From Phytopythium helicoides (taxonomy: Eukaryota > Oomycota > Peronosporomycetes > Pythiales > Pythiaceae): DNA of 64,000 bases. The notes below the pieces were generated by a model. The model saw only the letters and a list, made by a program, of their open reading frames with translations, had not been told where the DNA came from and did no database searches. Each line of letters opens with the position of its first letter. Positions within the stretch are counted from its first letter, which is position 1. The stretch spans positions 459,001-523,000 of the forward strand of contig JANFNE010000017.1 in NCBI GenBank assembly GCA_024867545.1, given 5' to 3'. Made by a program: the position numbers and the translations under genes. This document shows positions 58,405 through 64,000 of this stretch, piece by piece.

Positions 58405-61400
58405 ATGGAGAGCAAGCTGCCGCCGCCGTCTCCTGGCGGCGCGGACGACCGCCAGCCCTTCCCGTACGCGCCCAGCGCCTTCCCGCAGCCCTTCGCGGCC
58501 GCCGGAGGCTTCAGCATGGCGCACGCGCACGCGCACAGCGCGCAGCCGCCGCGCTTGGAGCTGCGCGAGCTTGGCGGTGCCAGCAACCAGCAGCAGGCGC
58601 AGGCGCAGCCGCAGCCGCAGGTGGCGCTGCCGTGGGGCGGAGCGGCGCAGCAGGCGGCGCCGACGCTCCCGCAGGCGCCTGTGCGGCCTAGACACACGCC
58701 GTTCACGCCGCCGGCGGCCGCGACGCCCACGAGCGCGTGGCACCCCGCAGCACACAACAACCGCTACAATGTGCGTCTTCATGGATTGCAGGTGGAGTAG
58801 TGGAGCTCGCAGACTCACGAATGACTTGCTATTTGTAGTCGCCACTCTACGGCAAGAGCAGGAAGCGCGTGGCATCCAACACGAGCAGCATCATGACGGA
58901 CGACGCGGGGTTCGGCGCAGAGGCGGCCAAGGCGCTGGAGGACGCGGCAAGCGCGGCGCCCGGGAGCTTCTGGGAGACCGAGGACAGCTTGCTGGACGAC
59001 ACCAAATCGGAGGATGGGTTACCCGCTGTGGACGACGTGTCGTCTGTCTTCTCGGACCGACAGTCGGTCTCTTCATCGACGCATTTCGCCTCAAATGGCG
59101 GATCATTACAGCAAACGACGAGCACGTTCGCGAATGTCCAGCGCCCCACAACGCCGTCGGGGCTGTTTTCAGGAGCTCAGCCACCGACAACGCCGTCCGG
59201 TCTGTATTCAGGCGTTCAACCGCCGACCACTCCATCAAGTGTTGTCTCTGGCTATGATTCTTCGGATGAAGGTCGCTTCCGGACCGGTGGGGTCACGTAC
59301 ACGCCGCTTGGCAACCCCAAGTCAAGAAGCAACAGCTCAGAGAATCTGTTTGCTCGCAACTACTCGCCACCGCCGTACGACGAGAGCAAGAGCGGCCCAA
59401 TGTCGTGTCCACCAGCGTTCAATGCAAGTGGTAAGCAACCATATGCTGGCAGCGCGAGAGGAAGTCTGAACGGCTATCCTGTTCAACGGAGCACGGAGCT
59501 GATTGCATCCAAGCTATTGCCGACCAAGAACAGCGTGAATAGCCTGATGGGTTACGTGCGTGAGCTTCAACTTTCGGAGGCGACCTTGCGAGACCAACTC
59601 GTGAAGACCAAGAAGACGTCAGAGATCGAGATCTCCAAGTCCAAGTCCAAAATGAGCACGCTTGAAAAATCGATCTATGAGATTGAGGCAGAAAAGGAAG
59701 AAGCGAAGCGGAAGCTGCAAGAACAGGAGCGACTGATCCAGGAGCTTTCTGCTAAACTGAGGGAAGTGGAACAGCAGCAGAAGCAGCAGCAACATGCTGG
59801 CGGTCTCGCGATTCCCCCTCCAATCCCTGAGGACTCGCCACTTCCAGAACCTGTTATTACGGAGACCTATACAACTGTTGAAGAATCGACTACCGTGGTA
59901 GAAGGGCCGTACGAGTCGGAGAATATGTCTACCACAGTTACGACTGAAGTTGCAAGATCATCCGACACTGTTCAGTTCGAGACATCAATTACCTCGGAAG
60001 TGATTGAAACTCACCATACCACTGAGCGTGATGGCACCGAGTACACAAGTACCGAAGACACCAGTGCAGAGGTCACGCAATCATATGAAGTATCGAACAC
60101 TCAAGACGTTCCATCTCTGCCTCCTTTGCAGACCGAGGAGCAGATGCAGCCGGAGCCAACAGCGCCGAGTGGAGTGATGTCACCCCTTTCTCCGACGCCC
60201 TTGCCGTGGAACCCGTGGGGTTCTGGCGGTGCAGGCTCGATTGCCCCTCCGGCTTTCTCGATTGCGCCGTCTGCTGGTATCGACTTGGTGTCGCCGTCTA
60301 CACAGCCACCTGTCGTACAAGAAACCTACTCCGAGCAGGTTACTGAAGAACCTCAGCCTGCTACAATTGAGCCTGCCCCCGTGGAGCATGAAGCGACGCA
60401 ATTTGAGCAGCAACACGATTCTGCATCGTACGAAGATACTTCTATTGCTTCAGCGGACGCCCCACAACAGGAAATGTACGCTTCGGCCCCGTTCATGAGC
60501 CCGACGCAATACTCTGTTGATGGTGGATCTTCAAGCTACCCTACGTCGCCTATGAATCCGTCTTTCCCGGCGCCCGTGTTTTCGATGGGAGCGGTTCCGC
60601 CGATGGAGGAGTTGTATACACCCCAACATGCTCAACAGACGCAAGAGACGGCTTATCCAGCAAGCGACCAGGTCGCTGCTGAACAGCACGCTGATCATGA
60701 TCAGTATGCTGAACAGAATGGATACGCAGAGTATCCGCAGACAGAGGCATATGCGCAGGACCAGTATGCACAGTACCAACAGTCAGGAACTGCTGCTGAT
60801 TATCAGCAGCATGGTCTTGCAGAGCAATACCAGCAATCTACAGAGGAGTACCAGCAATCTGCCGACGAATATCAGCACGAATACCAGCAATCTACTGAGC
60901 AGTACCAGCAATCTTCTGAGGAGCACCAGCAATCTGCCGAGGAGTATCAGCATGGGTTTGTTGAACAGTCCAGGTATTACAGTGAAGACGTGGTTGCCGC
61001 AGATGGCGGTGCCCTTCACGCCCCGCCAGCTTCGTCATTCGCGGAGACGCCTGTAGAGGCTCACATGGCTCCCCCTGTGGAGCCGCCCAATGCCCCGCCT
61101 GCCGAGCCGCTTCCACAGCCGACAGAGCAGATGGATGCATCTCCAACAGAATCATCATCAGAACCTCCAATGGGTCCACCTTTAAATGGGCCCCCAGGCG
61201 GTTTGCCTCCAGCCCCGCCCCTCTGTGCGCCGCCCACTGGCCCATCTATTGGTGCGCCGCCTTCGCCTGCTGGCTCGCAGCCGCCAGTCGAATCAGCGCC
61301 CAGTACTGACGCACCTGTGAAGGATGCGGCGTACCTCGAGTCGTTGCTGACCGATTTCTTTACCGAGTTCGACAAGAAGAAGCTGAAGATGGCTCAGGTG

Positions 61401-64000
61401 TATGCGAAGCGGTATTTTGGCCGCGAAGACGTTTTGTTTAAAGAGCTGACTCGACGGTACGGCAAGGAGAAGGTTTCTACCTTGCAATCACGTTACGATG
61501 GAGCATCGGCAGATGCACCAAAAGTGAACACAACACCTGCACCCAAATCGCCTGCGGCATCGACAAAGCACCCTCATCATCAATTCTTCCAAAGCCATGG
61601 TAGCCACTCGGATGCACCGAGCGCGAATGGGGAAAACCACTCGCACAGTGCTCCTGAGGTGAGCCCTCCGGCCGCTGAGTATTCGGCTGAAAATGGCCCT
61701 CCAATGGTTGCTCCACCCATGGTCCAAGACTCTTTTGTCGAGTCTGTTGCTTCGGGCGAAGATGTGTCTGCTGAGGAGTCCCATCCCAGTCAGGAGACAG
61801 ATGTTAGTCAGAGTTTGAGTACGCCACCACCTCCTCAAACCGACGAGCAGTCGAATGCGGTGAGGAATGGCCCTCCGATGTTCAACTACCCTCCACCTGC
61901 AGAGAAGCCGAAACCTGCTCGGGTTTCGCCTCGTATGCAGCGCCGCACCATTCCCCCCTTCGGAGCGCCTCCCAGTAGTATGCCTCCTCTTCCTCAGCCT
62001 CCTATTGTTGGTGAACCGCAGCCTTCTCAAAAGATGCCGGAAGCAAATGGTTCGACGCCACCGCCAATCAGTGCTCGTCCTTCCCCACAGGCGCCTGGAG
62101 CAGCTGCTTCATCGAGTCAGTCTGCTGTGGCTCCGCCTGCTCAGCCCGTTACTCTGGAGAGTCTACTCATGGAGCTGTATCGCAAGCACCAACCTGACAA
62201 AATCAAGAACGTGCAGGTCGTTGCGCGTGAGTATGCTGGCAAGGAACGTGAGCTTATCCGTTTGCTGAAGGGAAAGTATGGCGCACTGGCTGTGAAGCGC
62301 TTAGAAGAGAACTTGCCTGCATTGGAGATTTCGTCTCGTAGAGCAGTTGCTCGCAAGGGTGGTCGTGGGTGCTTTGCATGCACTATTGTGATCTTGACGG
62401 GTCTGTTCTGGACTGCGATCTTGTCGGTTATTGCAGGCGTGTACATCATTGACTCTTACGAGTGCCAGGCACTTTCAGGTGAAGACATTGACACGGCAGT
62501 CTCGGACGGCGAGTGCTCGACGCTGACAAGCGAGCTCAAGGAGTTCTCGCATTCGAAGATTGGCAAATACTCACATCAGTCTCATTCTGAAGCTTGTTTT
62601 TGCGCCGAATGGAAGCAACGCGAGGCATCGCTATCATCGTTCGAGAGCGCTGTGGAACTTGCTAAACTGGTTCCATTTTCGCCTGGGCATTTCGGTGGAT
62701 CGTTGATTGAAGTTGTCAAGGACCAGCTTCCATTGTACGATTATGCAAGCCCGATTGTCCAGGTTATGCTGGATGCTGGATCGATGGTGTGGTCCGAGTC
62801 GTCGAGCATTTCGGGAAGTGCATCCACTGCCAAGAAGGCGGGGACCATGGACAATTCTGCAATCTCCAAGAACCAGGTACACAGCTCTGACAGCGTGCTG
62901 ACGAAGGTTGCGTTGGCATCCAAGTCGCTGGCAAATCCGCAAGAGTATGAAGCAAGCAATGAAGTTGAAGTTTTGGAGGATGCTCCAAGTGAGACTGAGT
63001 CGGAGACTGAAAGCGAAAGTGAGCCCGAACTCGTGGAGGCAGGTAACTATAAGGACGCTGATGAGGATAGCCCGGTGGAAGAATTTGTCGAAGTCGTCGT
63101 CGAGCAGGAAGGACTTGATTTATCGGTTGCCTCCATTGATGAGACCGAGATTGATTCACAAACTGCCCCAGTTGACGAAGAAGAGCAGAACCCTACTGAA
63201 CTTGCGAAGTCGAGACGGACCTCAACGTGCTGAGGAGGAATTTGCCTCTACTGCTGAGGAGCCTGTTTTCGGAAGAAGTCTTAGAAGAAGTTGTTGCGGA
63301 GGTGACTGACAGCAAGCAAAGCGATGAGGTTGAGGAACCGAAGGATGAAAATGACATTGCCTCGACCAATGACGATGGTGCCTCCCATCGAATCTGAGAT
63401 TGTGACTGAGGATGTTTCAGTTGACAATGAAATCGAGTCGGATGCATCGACTACGGAGGACAGTGAACTCTCAGTAGTCGAAGACGACGCTGCTGCTGAC
63501 AAGATCCAAGACACATCGCCCCAGGAGGTTGTTGGCGAAATAGCTGAATCAGTTGCGGAGATTGTGACTCTTGACGTCGAGGTTGACAGTGAGCAATCGG
63601 AAGCTGATGAGGACGCTCGGTAATCCCGAGATCGAGGCAGATGCTGCAGTCGATGTCATAGAGGTGGATGCCGCTGTTGGCATTGAGGAAGTGGATGGAG
63701 CTGTTGACGTCGATGAGTTGGGTAGTACTGCAGCTACTGCTGAGGCAGAGGAGACGACGGCCGTAGTTCAGGTTGAAGAAGTTGTTGCAGAGCTTGAAGT
63801 CGAAGAATTTAATGTCCCTGTGACGGACTCTACCAGCGAGGATGCTGCAACGACGGAAGAGTCGGATGAACCTGTGACGAGGCATGAAGAAGTGACACAT
63901 GGTCTCGAAGAAGAGGCCGTTGTTGATATTTCTGTCGCTGACGCGGACTCATCCGAGAGCGTTGTGGAGGTTGAGGTACCTGGTGTCGCTTCGATTGAAG
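58405..64000 (+). CDS. Large acidic repeat-rich membrane protein, partial at window end
   Basis: Exon 1 58405-58770, intron 58771-58838 (gtgcgt...ttgtag, phase 0), then a frame that runs to 63233 and continues, after shifts near 63228-63300, 63390 and 63620, beyond position 64000. The N-terminus is Pro/Gln/Ala-rich. A PTTPSGL-type triplet repeat lies near 59140-59240. A coiled coil of about 100 residues follows (59530-59790; TLEKSIYEIEAEKEEAKRKL). Next come a Gln/Glu tandem repeat near 60830-60960 (EYQQSTEEYQQSADEYQ) and a Pro-rich stretch (PPLNGPPGGLPPAPPL). Two copies of a small helical module lie near residues 960-1020 and 1240-1300 (LESLLTDFFTEFDKKKLKMA; LESLLMELYRKHQPDKIKNV). A membrane helix, FACTIVILTGLFWTAILSVI, comes after the second copy. 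The tail is a Glu/Val/Asp-rich acidic region. Function unknown. The helical module matches no family name I can give. Confidence 0.7.
60832..60960 (+). repeat. Gln/Glu-rich tandem repeat inside the large acidic protein
   Basis: Repeated units of about 7 codons reading YQQS(T/A/S)(E/D)E recur several times with small changes. Such coding repeats gain and lose units easily; the length may vary between strains. Confidence 0.8.

Overview
The window looks like nuclear DNA from an oomycete of the Phytophthora/Pythium kind (my inference). The signs are short GT-AG introns of about 55-185 nt, a GC-rich compact gene layout with both strands used, a chitin synthase with an N-terminal MIT domain, a pleiotropic-drug-resistance type ABCG transporter, oomycete-style bZIP basic regions, and an expanded old yellow enzyme (OYE) family. 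No bacterial operon structure, tRNA, rRNA or CRISPR array was seen.

Layout. 0.1-0.9 kb: BART-domain (ARL2-binding/CFAP36-like) protein. 1.1-3.6 kb (-): three-exon calpain-like protein whose catalytic Cys appears replaced. 3.8-15.5 kb: cluster of five OYE (12-oxophytodienoate-reductase-like) genes plus one decayed OYE fragment, interrupted by a decayed BED/hAT transposase-like gene and a second hAT fragment. 15.9-19.5 kb: two tandem MATE efflux transporters. 20.0-23.0 kb: MIT chitin synthase. 23.35-24.0 kb: long inverted repeat. 24.1-25.7 kb: six-exon DHHC palmitoyltransferase. 25.7-27.5 kb (-): ankyrin-methyltransferase with a MYND finger inside the methyltransferase fold. 27.6-32.9 kb: single-pass membrane protein with cadherin/CSPG-like ectodomain and a RasGAP-like cytoplasmic part. 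33.0-34.1 kb: otubain. 34.3-35.2 kb (-): phosphatidylinositol synthase. 35.3-36.6 kb: seven-exon membrane protein with a J-like tail. 37.5-41.9 kb: full ABCG transporter. 43.1-52.2 kb: Piezo mechanosensitive channel carrying fibronectin III and PH domains. 52.3-53.3 kb (-): LETM1-like mitochondrial protein. 53.6-55.3 kb (-): unrecognised coiled-coil protein. 56.4-57.5 kb: bZIP factor with two bZIP motifs. 58.4 kb to the end: large acidic, repeat-rich membrane protein that runs off the window.

How the genes fit together. OYE reductases, MATE pumps and the ABCG pump are all plausible detoxification functions for electrophilic or plant-derived compounds, and the OYE and MATE genes are adjacent. 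The 43-52 kb gene is the most unusual: one continuous reading frame runs from Piezo membrane segments into a fibronectin III domain, and after one apparent base loss into a PH domain, before Piezo membrane segments and the typical Piezo C-terminus resume.

Data quality. About 28 apparent single-base frameshifts interrupt otherwise well conserved genes (OYE, MATE, ABCG, Piezo, last gene), many in or next to short homopolymers. Other long genes (the 5.3 kb ORF, chitin synthase, calpain-like gene) have none. Many of these shifts are probably consensus errors, so 'pseudogene' calls in the OYE cluster are tentative except for the clearly decayed fragments.
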